Assembly: GCA_020736575.1 (NCBI GenBank)
Contig: JAGPYM010000022.1
Coordinates: 62,001-126,000, forward strand
Direction: 5' to 3'
Source: Thelonectria olida
Taxonomy: Eukaryota > Ascomycota > Sordariomycetes > Hypocreales > Nectriaceae
DNA: 64,000 nucleotides
Position numbers and translations under genes: made by a program. The stretch's first letter is position 1; every line of letters begins with the position of its first letter. Below, piece by piece: positions 51,204 through 60,900 of the stretch. The notes beneath the pieces were generated by a model that saw only the letters and a program-made list of their open reading frames with translations, had not been told where the DNA came from and did no database searches.

Positions 51204-52037
51204 ATGACACGAAGCATCATCCTCACACCCTTTTTCCTGCCACAGGACTCCGTCAAACTTGGCCGCTTCGTCACCAGAATCGACCATCCCCACCAGAACC
51301 ACCATGATCCTCCGTCTGCAGGTCAACCCCGCGTGCTAGTTTCGCTCGTCGACTCCTACACTGTTGAACATGAAACAACCAGTCATTCCGCCTTCAATGC
51401 GTCTTTAACATCTCTGCTGTCGGCCAGCTTCTCTAAGCGCGCTAAGATGAAGATTCGTGTGGCCACGGATCGTGTCAAGACCTACACCCTCGATAATTCC
51501 GACAGTTGGTTTGACGAAGCGATAGGCCTAGCCGCCACCCGAGGCTGGATCGAGCGAGCAATAGATCGAGGGGAAGACATATACATGATCGTCGGCTATC
51601 GCACGGTCATGAATGCCAGTATTAGCCAGGCGTCGATCATGGGAAACAGCGCTGGCGGCCAGACTACGGTTCCAGCTACCCTGTCCCTTACTGCAGCTGG
51701 AGTCATTGCGCCGATCGGGGGTCTGCTTGACCCTAGTGTTGGGATCCATCAACAGGGCTTGGATGGAGCGACATCGCAATTCGTGGCACCGGGTGAACAG
51801 GTATGCGCGTTAGAATATCGCAAACTTTGCCACCGATGGCTCTCCAGCAAGCACGTAGACAACTCTCGATTGTCGGGCGTGCGTCAGTGGCCATCGATGG
51901 AGAGATCGAGGGATGAGGAGGACGGCGAAGACGATGTAATCGAGGTCGAATTGACAGAAGTGAACGGCTTGGATGGAGACTGGGATAAGGAGGTCGTGGG
52001 AAACCAGGCCTTATTCATGCGTTCATTCGAGAAATGA
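51204..52037 (+). CDS. Gasdermin-like candidate pore-forming protein
   Basis: A single exon of 277 aa. There is no signal peptide and no transmembrane helix. Early segment: VKLGRFVTRIDHPHQNHHDP. A long strand at residues 124-140, EDIYMIVGYRTVMNASI, is followed by a Gly/Ser-rich loop (about 145-180) and a second strand with a turn at 193-205, FVAPGEQVCALEY. This layout (strand, long loop, strand with a Pro-Gly turn) is that of the second beta-hairpin of gasdermin N-domains. The last 40 residues are highly acidic (RSRDEEDGEDD), a possible releasable C-terminal region. Size equals that of known fungal gasdermins such as HET-Q1, which have only a short C-terminal inhibitory part and are cleaved by a protease encoded next door. 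The divergent CHAT protease fits that role. No close motif signature exists, so the fold must be confirmed. Confidence 0.5.
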   Translation: MTRSIILTPFFLPQDSVKLGRFVTRIDHPHQNHHDPPSAGQPRVLVSLVDSYTVEHETTSHSAFNASLTSLLSASFSKRAKMKIRVATDRVKTYTLDNSDSWFDEAIGLAATRGWIERAIDRGEDIYMIVGYRTVMNASISQASIMGNSAGGQTTVPATLSLTAAGVIAPIGGLLDPSVGIHQQGLDGATSQFVAPGEQVCALEYRKLCHRWLSSKHVDNSRLSGVRQWPSMERSRDEEDGEDDVIEVELTEVNGLDGDWDKEVVGNQALFMRSFEK

Positions 52038-52586
52038 TGCCCGATGCAGACGCCTAGGCTCTGTTGATTGTATAGAGATTTGACTCCACGTCGTGCCCAT
52101 AGCTCGTTACTGCAATTCGAATTCCCGCACGCGCGCAGTGCCTCTGTGATGCAAGTCCCGCGACCTCATCTCAACTGTAGAGGGGTTCTCTCATCAAATG
52201 GCGACGGCAGCCTCGGTGACCATACCAGCTCCGTCGAATTTGTGCGTAGATAGAATGTAGCAAAATGATATCGGAGACTGCCATGCGTATCCGGCCGTGC
52301 TCCTGGTGTATTAAACGCGGCCGTGTTCTAGACCGGCAGTCATGTTGGTTCGCTAGCGCACCTGAGCTATGGTTCGCCCCACGCAGTCCCATGATCCCTC
52401 CTCAGCCGCAGTGCTTTCAAGAGAGGCAAGCAACGTGTTACTTCCATAAGTCATGCCCGCTTTCAAGGGCCACTGCTAATGGGCAAGCGTGCGGTCCACG
52501 GCCACCGCCGACCCTTCTAGTGTTATTACAAACGGTGCGATAATGACGTGGAAGGCTGAACGGCAGCAGGTGGCTTGCTAGGGTTA
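52038..52586. other. Intergenic
   Basis: No gene recognised downstream of the gasdermin-like ORF. Confidence 0.5.
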
Positions 52587-52877
52587 CTAATGAAGTTTTA
52601 TTGAAAGTCGCCATGGCGCCAATAGTCGGTCAATGCGTATGTCCAATGGGACCAGGTTGCGCACGTTGTGACACCTTTTCAATGAGCTGTGTAAGATGGC
52701 TGGGTCTCCAGCTAACAAGGGGATTTTCCGACGCAACACGATGTAAACATCTGCTTCATAACGACGGCTCATCAGATCACATCTTTTCATTAAACGATGG
52801 GTTGCTCGGACAAAATTTTCGTTTCCGCGATCTCGCTTTTTTGGCGAAGGTGATGGAGAAGGAGAGACGTTATTCAT
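52587..52877 (-). CDS. Small MADS-like/basic protein, uncertain
   Basis: From the ATG at 52877 (MNNVSPSPSPSPKKRDRGNE) the frame reads ENFVRATHRLMKRCDLMSRR and YEADVYIVLRRK. The run of a basic helix followed by Y-x-ADVY-x-V resembles the MADS-like small fungal proteins (RKxxLxKRxxELxxxxxADVYxV). The second half is not recognised, and an intron after ADVYIVLRR is possible. It may be a relic. Confidence 0.4.
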   Translation of the reverse strand: MNNVSPSPSPSPKKRDRGNENFVRATHRLMKRCDLMSRRYEADVYIVLRRKIPLLAGDPAILHSSLKRCHNVRNLVPLDIRIDRLLAPWRLSIKLH

Positions 52878-52954
52878 CGTCAATGGCACGATAAGACGAT
52901 TCTGGATGTGGCAGCATATAAAGTTCAAATGGTTTAACGTCGCCCACAGGTCAA

Positions 52955-54095
52955 ATGGCCACCCCCTCAAATGGCCAGTGGACGAATTGGGTTAGCGCGC
53001 CTTCCAAGTTAGGCAAGTTACGCGAGAATTTGATTGGATACATCTGGGTACGAATGGGCGCGAATGCAGACTTCTGCATGGAAAGTCAACAATTGGCAGG
53101 CGCATGCAGAAGTAGCCCTAGGGCAATTTCAATTCCTCCGTTGTGGCGCTCAAGATCATTAAACAAGTGGATTCACAGCCGCCAACAGTCTAGAACAAAA
53201 CCGCCACGCCACCACTCAGCCGTTCCGGCCAAATTTATCAGGTCACTTCCAAAGTGTTGCAAAGGAGCAGAGGTTTCATTGGTCAGAGCAGCCCCACGCT
53301 CAATGGTCGAAGAGAGAAAGGAGCGCATCCTCTATCTCGGATACCAAATTGCGGCTCAACAGAAGTAGTTGATGGTTGACGAAGCCACACGCCGGTTTTC
53401 TGTGGTGAAAAGATATGACGTGAACGTCGAGGGTGTCCCTCTCGATGCCGCAGGACCGTAACATTCACCCCGAAGAACCAGTGCCTTACTTGGCCATCTC
53501 AGCGTTGTACCCAAATTGCCTCTCCCCTCCTTCCCAGTCCAATAACTGGGCTTGCGACATCATACTCCAATCGTTGGCATCTAGGGTAGATGCGCCGTGC
53601 TAATTGTTCTAGACATTCCTGGAGCACACCATGTCCCCGCAGCAAGTCTGGAGCGTAGATCATAGGGCTTATCCCTAGAATGGGAGGGGGAAAACACCTT
53701 TACCGTCGGGTATGTGGTAATGGCTGCTAGTCCATTATCAACTTGGAGCGGACACATGAGCCAAAACCACCATGTTTCCTACATTTCCTATCGAGAAAAT
53801 GAATACCAGGAAATAAGATAATAGAAGATTGGCCTCTCAGAGGGTAGCTAGGCAAATGTGTCGGGCAGTCGTCACATGAACCTGTTTGGACCTGAAAAAG
53901 CGGCCATATGTTGCTGTGCAGAGTTGGGGCGATAGCTCTATTGATTTAAGAACGCGTGGTGCGACATCTCTCTTACGTTCTAGCCTATGTGAACGAGCCC
54001 TGATATCAAAAAAGTATGTATGTATTAAACGCCAGAACTCATCTTTCGGTTATTGAGCTCTGATATGTATGAGCTCTCGATTGACCTATTTAATA
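52955..54095. other. No recognised gene
   Basis: A 137-codon plus-strand frame at 52955-53368 has no recognised feature. 53400-54095 shows nothing. Confidence 0.4.
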
Positions 54096-54620
54096 TCATT
54101 TTCTCCGGTCCAAGAAGTAGGGTACTTGCATCCTGATTATGGTTCTTACAGTTTCGGGGCAAAATCTCTCATATAGCTTTATGCCTTTCATCGTCCTACA
54201 TCTGGAGAGCTGTACATAGAGACTTGTGAAGTCGCACCTTGAAGGCTGGCCATTGATTATGCGGTTTCCCCGCAGCTCCAAGAGTACTTGCGGAAAGGTC
54301 TTGCTTTGGGCTTTATAGTCTGTGATGACAAATGCTGTAACAGCTAGCAAACCCCTGCGAGTGCATTTCGCTGATAAGGACTTGAAGTGGCGGTCGATGG
54401 GACTCAAGGAGAATGAGATTGGACGAATAAGTATCATGCCTGTTGGGAGGCCCGGGATGGCTACGCCCTTTGTCTCGTTCGACTGTAGTAGGATGCCAAG
54501 CGGCGGTCCGAAATGGATAGTGACGTCGTCGGCAAGATGGTACCTTGGGTATTTCGGATCGGGGACAATATCTGCAGCACTGAATTCTGCGCCGTTCACA
54601 ACCTTCAAGCCGGTGTATTA
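54096..54620 (-). pseudogene. Second Helitron PIF1 helicase, C-terminal fragment
   Basis: The frame aligns with the C-terminal part of the helicase at 40478: GLKVVNGAEFSAADIVPDPK, YHLADDVTIHFGPPLGILLQ, LPTGMILIRPI, VITDYKAQSKTFPQVLLELR and LYVQLSRCRTMKGIKLYERF. It starts abruptly at the GLKVVNG motif and has no ATPase motifs, so it is a truncated second family member, clearly diverged from the first. Confidence 0.85.
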
Positions 54621-55169
54621 CAGAAAGGTAGTGGTAAGTGATCAAAGAATCAGACCACTTCCTTTCTTGAACCCAAGAATGGCGCTTCAATGGAACGGTC
54701 CTGGCCAATGACTGGCAAATCGGGAGAGGCACCCTTGCAGATCGTTATAAGACGCCGGGCCGAGAATTTCCCGCTTGACGAATAAAACACAACCAAGGCA
54801 TCACGGACAATTGGGCTAGAACCAGTTTAGGTTAATTACAAGCGATCCAGGTGTCATGTGGGATCATGTGGCTTTAGCCTTTCCAGGAACGATACTCGAT
54901 AATTGTCGAGTTGTCACACTATTTGCCCAACAACGACGATCAGTGGGATCGATGTCGACTGAATATAAAGACCTAGATTAAGTGTCTGAGCAGACGTCTT
55001 TCGATGCCAAAGAGTGAATGCCCCGTCAATGACCCATTATCATCAGATTACCTTCCCTTAGGCCTGACCTTGGAACTCTAGAGTCTGCTGACTCGCCCGT
55101 TCGTTGCGCTTCGTTGGGATGGTAACATACTACCGGTGGCACTGATTTTCAGAACACCCAGGAGACAAT
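54621..55169. other. Intergenic
   Basis: Nothing recognised; the last part is the promoter of the bHLH gene. Confidence 0.5.
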
Positions 55170-55787
55170 ATGGTTTTCCGCAAAGCTGTCTCTGGAGATG
55201 ACTCCTTGCCACGCCCGGGTTTCGATCTTCACAGCTCCACTTCGAGCCCTGCACCATCGGAGTTAAGCGAAGACTCTTGCTGCCAAGACTTCGGGAACTC
55301 ATCCACCTCCTGTTCGCCCGGCGGGATAACTAACCCTACATTGTACCACTTAATCCCTTTCAAATGCAAGTCGGGCAAAGATGAAGACCATCTTGAACCT
55401 CTTTCAGTCCGTCGATCTGGTTCCCACGAATCCAAAACAACAACTCGACGTGCAATTGACAGAGATTATCCCACTAAATTGAGCAATGAATTTTCTGCAC
55501 TACGAGACAGCATCCCAAGCCTGCAAGGTAGAACGACAAAGGGACAAGAGGAGAATCATCCCGAACATCTGCAAGAACCGACCGTTAGAGAATCTGCGGA
55601 CAGGGTAAGGGAGTTTTCAGCTTATCCAACATGATGGTTAATGAGAATACAGGCAACAATATTGCGTGAAGCAATGCTGTACATTTCACGCTTAGAAGAG
55701 AGGAATGAAACACTTCAAACAGAGCATATGACACTTGAGCTGAGAGTCGCTGCGTATGAGAGCTTGTTCAGACTTTGTTCGAGTTAG
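55170..55787 (+). CDS. bHLH (SREBP-like) protein with degenerate basic region
   Basis: Exons 55170-55604 and 55653-55787 join in phase (48-bp intron) to 189 aa. Helix 1 is preceded by RRAIDRDYPTKLSNEFSALR, where fungal SREBP-type bHLH proteins read HxAIERRYRxxLNxxxxxLR. Helix 2 and the zipper are EHLQEPTVRESADR | ATILREAMLYISRLEERNE then a heptad-like leader ETLQTEHMTLELRVAAYESL. The HLH and zipper parts are therefore well formed, but three of the four DNA-contact residues of the basic region have changed (His to Arg, Glu to Asp, Arg to Asp/Pro). It could act as a non-DNA-binding HLH partner or be losing function. The Ser-rich N-terminus is short. Confidence 0.72.
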
Positions 55788-56226
55788 CGTGGATTGAACG
55801 GGCGTGGAGAGCCAGGAATTGGAGAGGCTTTGCTAGTTCGGTCGCGCTGGTCCAAACAAAAGCCTGGAAGGTGCATTTTGCGTGGGATGGCTGAACTGGA
55901 TAGTTGGTGTCAATGCCATTGTGACCATGGAAGTATTAGAATGGAAGAATTGTCGTGAGGGACAGTCTCGTGTAGGTTTTCAGACATTGCTTGCCCCTAT
56001 CATCTTGGTGTCTCCTCTCCTGCTGCCGTGTTTGGTCCCGATGGCCAAAAAGGACCTTGGCCATATCAGATCCTGAGCCAGACACCAGGGTGAAACCCTC
56101 ACATTCTGTAGACTGGTACGCCATAGCATGCGAGTGGATCTTCGTGATAAAGGGACCCGAAATCGGACTCGTGGTTAAGGAGTGTTGAAATGAGCATATT
56201 ATATTAATTGAAGAAGAAGAAAACTA

Positions 56227-58086
56227 ACGTACATGATAAGCGAGTCGGAAATACAAGCGAGTCGGAAAAAAATCCCCCAACCACCTTCATTTTCCTTTAA
56301 TCAATTATTTCTCAACCACCAAGTATGCCACAGTTAAGCAAAGAGAAAAATATTATCCTCGCCCTTCAGGCTCTTCGAAACGACCCAAAATTACGCATCT
56401 ATCCCGCTGCAAGGATATATAAAGTCCCGCCTAGCACCCTCTATGATCGATATTATGGCAAACCTTCTCGAGGCGATATTATCCCGAATTCACGCAAACT
56501 ATCCGATCTAGAGGAACAGATCATTATTGAATATATTATCGACCTAGACTCTCGAGGGTTTCCCCCTCGGCTTCGTGGTGTGGAAGAAATGGCCAACCGA
56601 CTGCTCGCCGACCGCGACGCGTCACCCGTCGGCAAGCGCTGGGCTTCCAACTTCGTCAGGCGACAACCAGACCTAAAGACGCGTTTTAATCGTAGATACG
56701 ATTATCAGAGGGCTAAATGCGAAGATCCGGCCATTATTCGCCATTGGTTCAGGCTCGTGGAGAACACAATCGCGAAATACGGTATCAACCTAGCTGACAT
56801 CTACAACTTTGACGAGACTGGCTTTATGATGGGCATCATTGCAAGCGGAATGGTTGTCACGGGCGCAGAAAGACGTGGAAAGGCGAAATCAGTGCAGCCT
56901 GGAAACCGGGAATGGGTTACGGCCATTCAGGCGATCAATGCCGAAGGCTGGGTGATCGCGCCGTTCATCGTGGTTGCGGGCCAATATCACCTCGCTAATT
57001 GGTACCAAGAAAGCAACCTCCCGGACGATTGGGCTATTGCGACGACTCATAATGGCTGGACCGACAATGATACAGGTCTTGAGTGGCTCAAACACTTCGA
57101 TCAACACACCAAGGCCCGATCAACCGGTCGCTATCGTCTTCTGATCCTCGATGGGCATGACAGCCACCACTCGGTCGACTTTGAGAAATATTGCGAAGGC
57201 AACCACATCATCACGCTGTGTATGCCGGCTCATTCGTCTCATCTACTCCAGCCTCTTGACGTCGGGTGCTTTGGTCCGCTCAAAAAGGCATATGGTCGAG
57301 AAATCGAGCATCTGATCAGGTGCTCGATAACCCATGTTTCCAAGACCGACTTCTTCCCGGCCTTTTGTGCCGCCCACGAAGCCGCGATGACAAGGAGTAA
57401 TATTGAGGGAGGTTTTCGAGGGGCGGGACTTGTTCCCTTGAACCCAGAAAATGTCATATCGAAGCTTGACGTGCAGCTACGGACTCCAACACCGATTAGA
57501 GAGGAGGTCGGCCTCCCCGACCCTTGGGTTTCTAAGACACCAAAGACAGTGCTTGAGGCTAGCTCACAGTCTGAATACCTCGAAAGACGAATCAAAAGGC
57601 ATCAGAGTAGCTCACCTGCGTCTATTCTTGAGGCCCTGAAGTCATTGACTAAGGGAACAAAGGCAATAATGCATAAGATGAGCTTATTAGAGTCTGAGGT
57701 CCAGGACCTTCGACAGTCAAATGAGACCCTTAGCAAGCGGCGCAGAGCGAAAAGAACCCGGCTGCGAAATGGAGGGAAGATGACTGTAGGTGAGGGGAAG
57801 GATGAGATTAATCAGAAAGACGTTGATGCGCAGGTGAGGGCGGAATTATCGAGAAGTGGTGATCGGGGAAGGTCGGGGGCGGCGAGGGAAAGGCGGTGTG
57901 GAATATGTAGTAAGGCTGGTCATAACTCAAGAACATGTCAGATTGTTGTTGAAATATCTGGAGAAGAGAATAGCGATTAGTTTCAATTGATTTAAGGCTT
58001 TATTTTGATTTTATCTAGAATTCTATCTGGAGGGTGAGGATTTTTTTCCGACTCGCTTGTATTTCCGACTCGCTTATCATGTACGT
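56227..58086 (+). mobile_element. Complete Fot1/pogo DNA transposon (1860 bp)
   Basis: Terminal inverted repeats of about 50 bp: ACGTACATGATAAGCGAGTC at the left end is mirrored by GACTCGCTTATCATGTACGT at the right end, with the near-perfect match continuing inward. The element is flanked by TA on both sides (56225-56226 and 58087-58088), the target duplication expected of the Tc1/mariner/pogo superfamily. The termini hold two copies of AAGCGAGTCGGA, likely transposase-binding sites. It encloses one intact transposase. Confidence 0.96.
56325..57980 (+). CDS. Fot1/pogo-family transposase (DDE_1), intact
   Basis: 551 aa, single exon. The N-terminus has the paired helix-turn-helix/CENP-B-type DNA-binding region (ALRNDPKLRIYPAARIYKVP, LADRDASPVGKRWASNFVRR). 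The DDE_1 core shows YNFDETGFMMG for the first Asp, RLLILDGHDSHHSVDFEKYC for the second and HLLQPLDVGCFGPLKKAY for the third. A C-terminal zinc knuckle, CGICSKAGHNSRTC (C-x2-C-x4-H-x4-C), is an extra found in several Fot1-like enzymes. No stop or frameshift is seen, and the TIRs are complete, so the element may be functional or only recently silenced. Confidence 0.95.
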   Translation: MPQLSKEKNIILALQALRNDPKLRIYPAARIYKVPPSTLYDRYYGKPSRGDIIPNSRKLSDLEEQIIIEYIIDLDSRGFPPRLRGVEEMANRLLADRDASPVGKRWASNFVRRQPDLKTRFNRRYDYQRAKCEDPAIIRHWFRLVENTIAKYGINLADIYNFDETGFMMGIIASGMVVTGAERRGKAKSVQPGNREWVTAIQAINAEGWVIAPFIVVAGQYHLANWYQESNLPDDWAIATTHNGWTDNDTGLEWLKHFDQHTKARSTGRYRLLILDGHDSHHSVDFEKYCEGNHIITLCMPAHSSHLLQPLDVGCFGPLKKAYGREIEHLIRCSITHVSKTDFFPAFCAAHEAAMTRSNIEGGFRGAGLVPLNPENVISKLDVQLRTPTPIREEVGLPDPWVSKTPKTVLEASSQSEYLERRIKRHQSSSPASILEALKSLTKGTKAIMHKMSLLESEVQDLRQSNETLSKRRRAKRTRLRNGGKMTVGEGKDEINQKDVDAQVRAELSRSGDRGRSGAARERRCGICSKAGHNSRTCQIVVEISGEENSD

Positions 58087-58088
58087 TA

Positions 58089-59048
58089 GCGCTAACCAGC
58101 GGAAGCCATTGATAAGAAGACATCCACATCCCAGCCACCAATGGATCGGAATAGCCATTGATCCGTCAAACAACGGATCTCAACAAGGAGGGCTATCTGG
58201 GGGAAATCATACAGGGAAAGGCCGGCACAGTTTCGGCCAAACAATGCCGGTGGCCAAACACGTGTCCTTGACAAGCGGTGACCCCTGTGGTGTGATTATT
58301 GAATCCTTAAAATAGTACTCTCGTCCCTCTTTTGGGTCTAAAGTGGAGTCGGAGGCGGCCACTATCGTATCGCTGCCAGTTGTCGAATATTTAAACGCCC
58401 TTCAGGTCGACAAGCAACCTTGGGCGCTCAGTCTTGTATTGGTTCACATTAACATCAAAACCGCCCAAAAAAATCTTGAATCGCGATATCCTGAATCAAA
58501 AATAAATATTCAGTTTCCAAAAGATTAAGAAGCTCTATATTCGACCGGAATTGAAATCTGCCCTCTGGAGTAAATTGCATCGTAACGCTCTTCTAGTAAG
58601 GCAATCCAAGTATGACCGACACTTCATACTCTCCGCCACGAGTGCAATAACTCATTCTCTAGTGCGATGATGGTGTGCAAACCCGACATGCCCATCGTTG
58701 GTCGTAAAGGGAGAGTGGAGGGTTGGCGGAGGAGTGGAGTTGGAGGATAACTGATTGGGCGATGAGCTAGGCTGCCCCTCGACCATGCCCGGATAGTGCC
58801 ATCAGCGATTTCCGAATTTGGCTGCATGATTGGTACGAGCCAATCACACATCTGGACCATTTCTTGGACGTTTTGGCGCTGGATATTTGATCCACCGCAT
58901 TGGGATGCACGTTCCAACTGAAGCCTAACTTTGCTCACTCAAACATCATCTAGGCATCGACCTTGCCCCTACGGTGATTGCAATTATTCCTCAGTCCAAC
59001 TATTGGAAACTTTGGACTCTGTGCCTCTGTTGTCCTCCGTCACCCAAC
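58089..59048. other. Gene-free stretch right of the transposon
   Basis: Only weak frames (58343-58528; 58624-58938). No recognisable feature. Confidence 0.5.
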
Positions 59049-59738
59049 ATGCCCGATTCCAACAACTACACGGTTGGCTGGGTCAGTGCGCTGACTACCG
59101 AGGATGTCACCGCACAAGCCTCTCTCGATGAAAAGCATGTGCGTCCCGACCACGTGTCCGCGAACGACAGCAATATTTACACTTTGGGAAGAGTTGGGAA
59201 GCACAACGTCGTCATCGGAGTTTTGCCTGACGGGGAATATGGTATTGTCGCCGCGGCAGGTGTTGCAAGAAACATAATGCATAGCTTTCCTAACATCAGG
59301 ATTGGGGTAATGGTTGGCATCGGTGGAGGGGCCCTCAGCTAAAACCATGATATCCGTCTAGGCGATATCGTGGCCAGCGCTCCTCGCGAAGGGCATGGCG
59401 GTGTTTTCCAGTATGATTTTGGGAAAACAATACAGGACCAAGAATTTCGACCCACCGGTTTCCTGAACCAGCCTCCCGAGCTTCTGCGGGCGACTGTAGC
59501 TGACATTAGGGCTGAGCACGAAATTGAAGGCCATCAGCCAGCAGGTTTGATGAACCATTTCCCCTGTCTGGTCATTCGGGGCATATATGACTATTCGGAT
59601 TCACACAAGAATAAGGAATGGCAAGGATATGCGGCCATGGCAGCGGCTGCATACGCGAAAGACCTCCTTTCACGAATAAGGTTGAGAATGAGAAGAGGAT
59701 TAGCGAGCTTCTTTCAAGTAGTCTTTCAGATTAAGTAA
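59049..59738 (+). pseudogene. PNP/UDP-type nucleosidase domain of NLR type, with stop and internal deletion
   Basis: The frame reads [60 protein letters not shown] and [13 protein letters not shown], the start of the phosphorylase-superfamily domain used at the N-terminus of many fungal NLRs. A TAA at 59340-59342 interrupts it, and the same frame resumes as [30 protein letters not shown], then [20 protein letters not shown] and [17 protein letters not shown]. About 80-100 residues that normally sit between the last two blocks are missing, so there is also an internal deletion. The domain hydrolyses nucleosides or nucleotides in immune signalling. This copy should be inactive. Confidence 0.85.
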
Positions 59739-59926
59739 ATTGGCAATACAGTTCCTAATCCATTCTGAATCCTCAATATGGGCATGTAGCGACGACGCCA
59801 TAGAAAGAGCATGCCGCCTGCGACGATCATTGTCCAGGAAACGGCAAACGCCATCCAAAAGATGCCGAGGGCGTTGAGGTTCGGTTGGGGTTTGGCATTG
59901 GCCTCTGTTGAGCCTGACTCCACCAT
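59739..59926 (-). pseudogene. 5' fragment of a fungal integral membrane protein
   Basis: From the ATG at 59926 the frame reads a short polar leader and NLNALGIFWMAFAVSWTMIV then AGGMLFLWRRRYMPILRI. This is the first transmembrane segment of a family of multi-pass fungal membrane proteins (the NALGxxWxxxAxxW...GMxFLWRxRxxPxLR pattern). It stops soon after, where further helices should follow, and overlaps the end of the nucleosidase relic on the other strand. Confidence 0.55.
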
Positions 59927-60229
59927 ATTTGCGAGCGAAGAAATGTGGGAAGTGGGAATCAAAGAGCTAACGAGGTTTCTCTGAAAGGGAAGAGGTAAGC
60001 AATGAACTTGGTCAGATTATGTGGTCTGGAAGCAGAGATGGAGATGAGGGCTTTCATATATCTGGTTACCACGGGGTCCAAGAGGTCTGAGAAACTTGAA
60101 CACCACCGACTTGCAGTGAAAAATCACTGGCTACTTGGCAATAAAAACTACTAACCCAGTCAGGGTGCTGATCCCCCGCGGCCTCATCACCCTAGGCTCT
60201 TACGGTACTAATTATCCTGCCTTTTTTCC

Positions 60230-60254
60230 AAAAAAAAAAAAAAAAAAAAAAAAA
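60230..60254. repeat. Poly-A tract (25 nt)
   Basis: An uninterrupted A run after a T-rich start. The flanking sequence TACGGTACTAATTAT...CTGCC is similar to that in front of the T29 tract at 8196. Confidence 0.9.
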
Positions 60255-60649
60255 CGTCCCCCTGGCTTGTCATCCCACGAGGCCTGGATGTCGGCCACAC
60301 CATCATCTTTGTCGGGCGGCTCCAGCTCTCCTGGTGCATGGGCCTCGTAAATGGCGAGTAAAAACGCCACCATCATGGATGATAAGGTTCCGGGATCGCC
60401 CTGACAGAGGAGAGACTTTTCCCACATGCTACCGGGGCATGGTCTCTAGTTATTGCGGAGAGAATCTCTTCGTCTTTGCCCCAATCGTGAGCCGTTCAAC
60501 CTCGGGATACAGTACAGCAACTCAGCAAGCACCCGTGCTCTCACAGGGAGGGTCACAGGGGACAAAGGAAAAATGGTCGTGGGTCGATGCGGAAAGCAGC
60601 TCCCTGCGGAGATGCTGCTACTCGTCCGAGATGTACAAATAGTTCACCC

Positions 60650-60900
60650 AAGGTAGCGGATATATGATGGGACCAGTTTGCCGGATTCGTCTAGTTGGGT
60701 TGTTAAACTCTTCTTGTATTTACTTAGTTGCTCGATTTGGAGTAGATAAGCCAATTTAGGGAAGTCGGTCTTGCTGTGGTCGATTATATGGCCACGAAAT
60801 TCCTCTCCTTCTCTATTGCGTGTTCGACCATTGTCTCTGGAGTTAACATAAACTTCTCTGGTCTGGGAAGTGGTGCTCTTGGTGAGGCTGCATAAGGGCA
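60650..60900 (+). repeat. Dispersed repeat R3, right copy
   Basis: Matches 14105-14385 in the same orientation (CTCGATTTGGAGTAGATAAG, GTGGTCGATTATATGGCCAC and surrounding sequence). Confidence 0.88.

Noticed and set aside
60212..60427. Minus-strand frame containing a poly-Phe run
   Set aside because: The Phe run is the A25 tract read in reverse; no family features.
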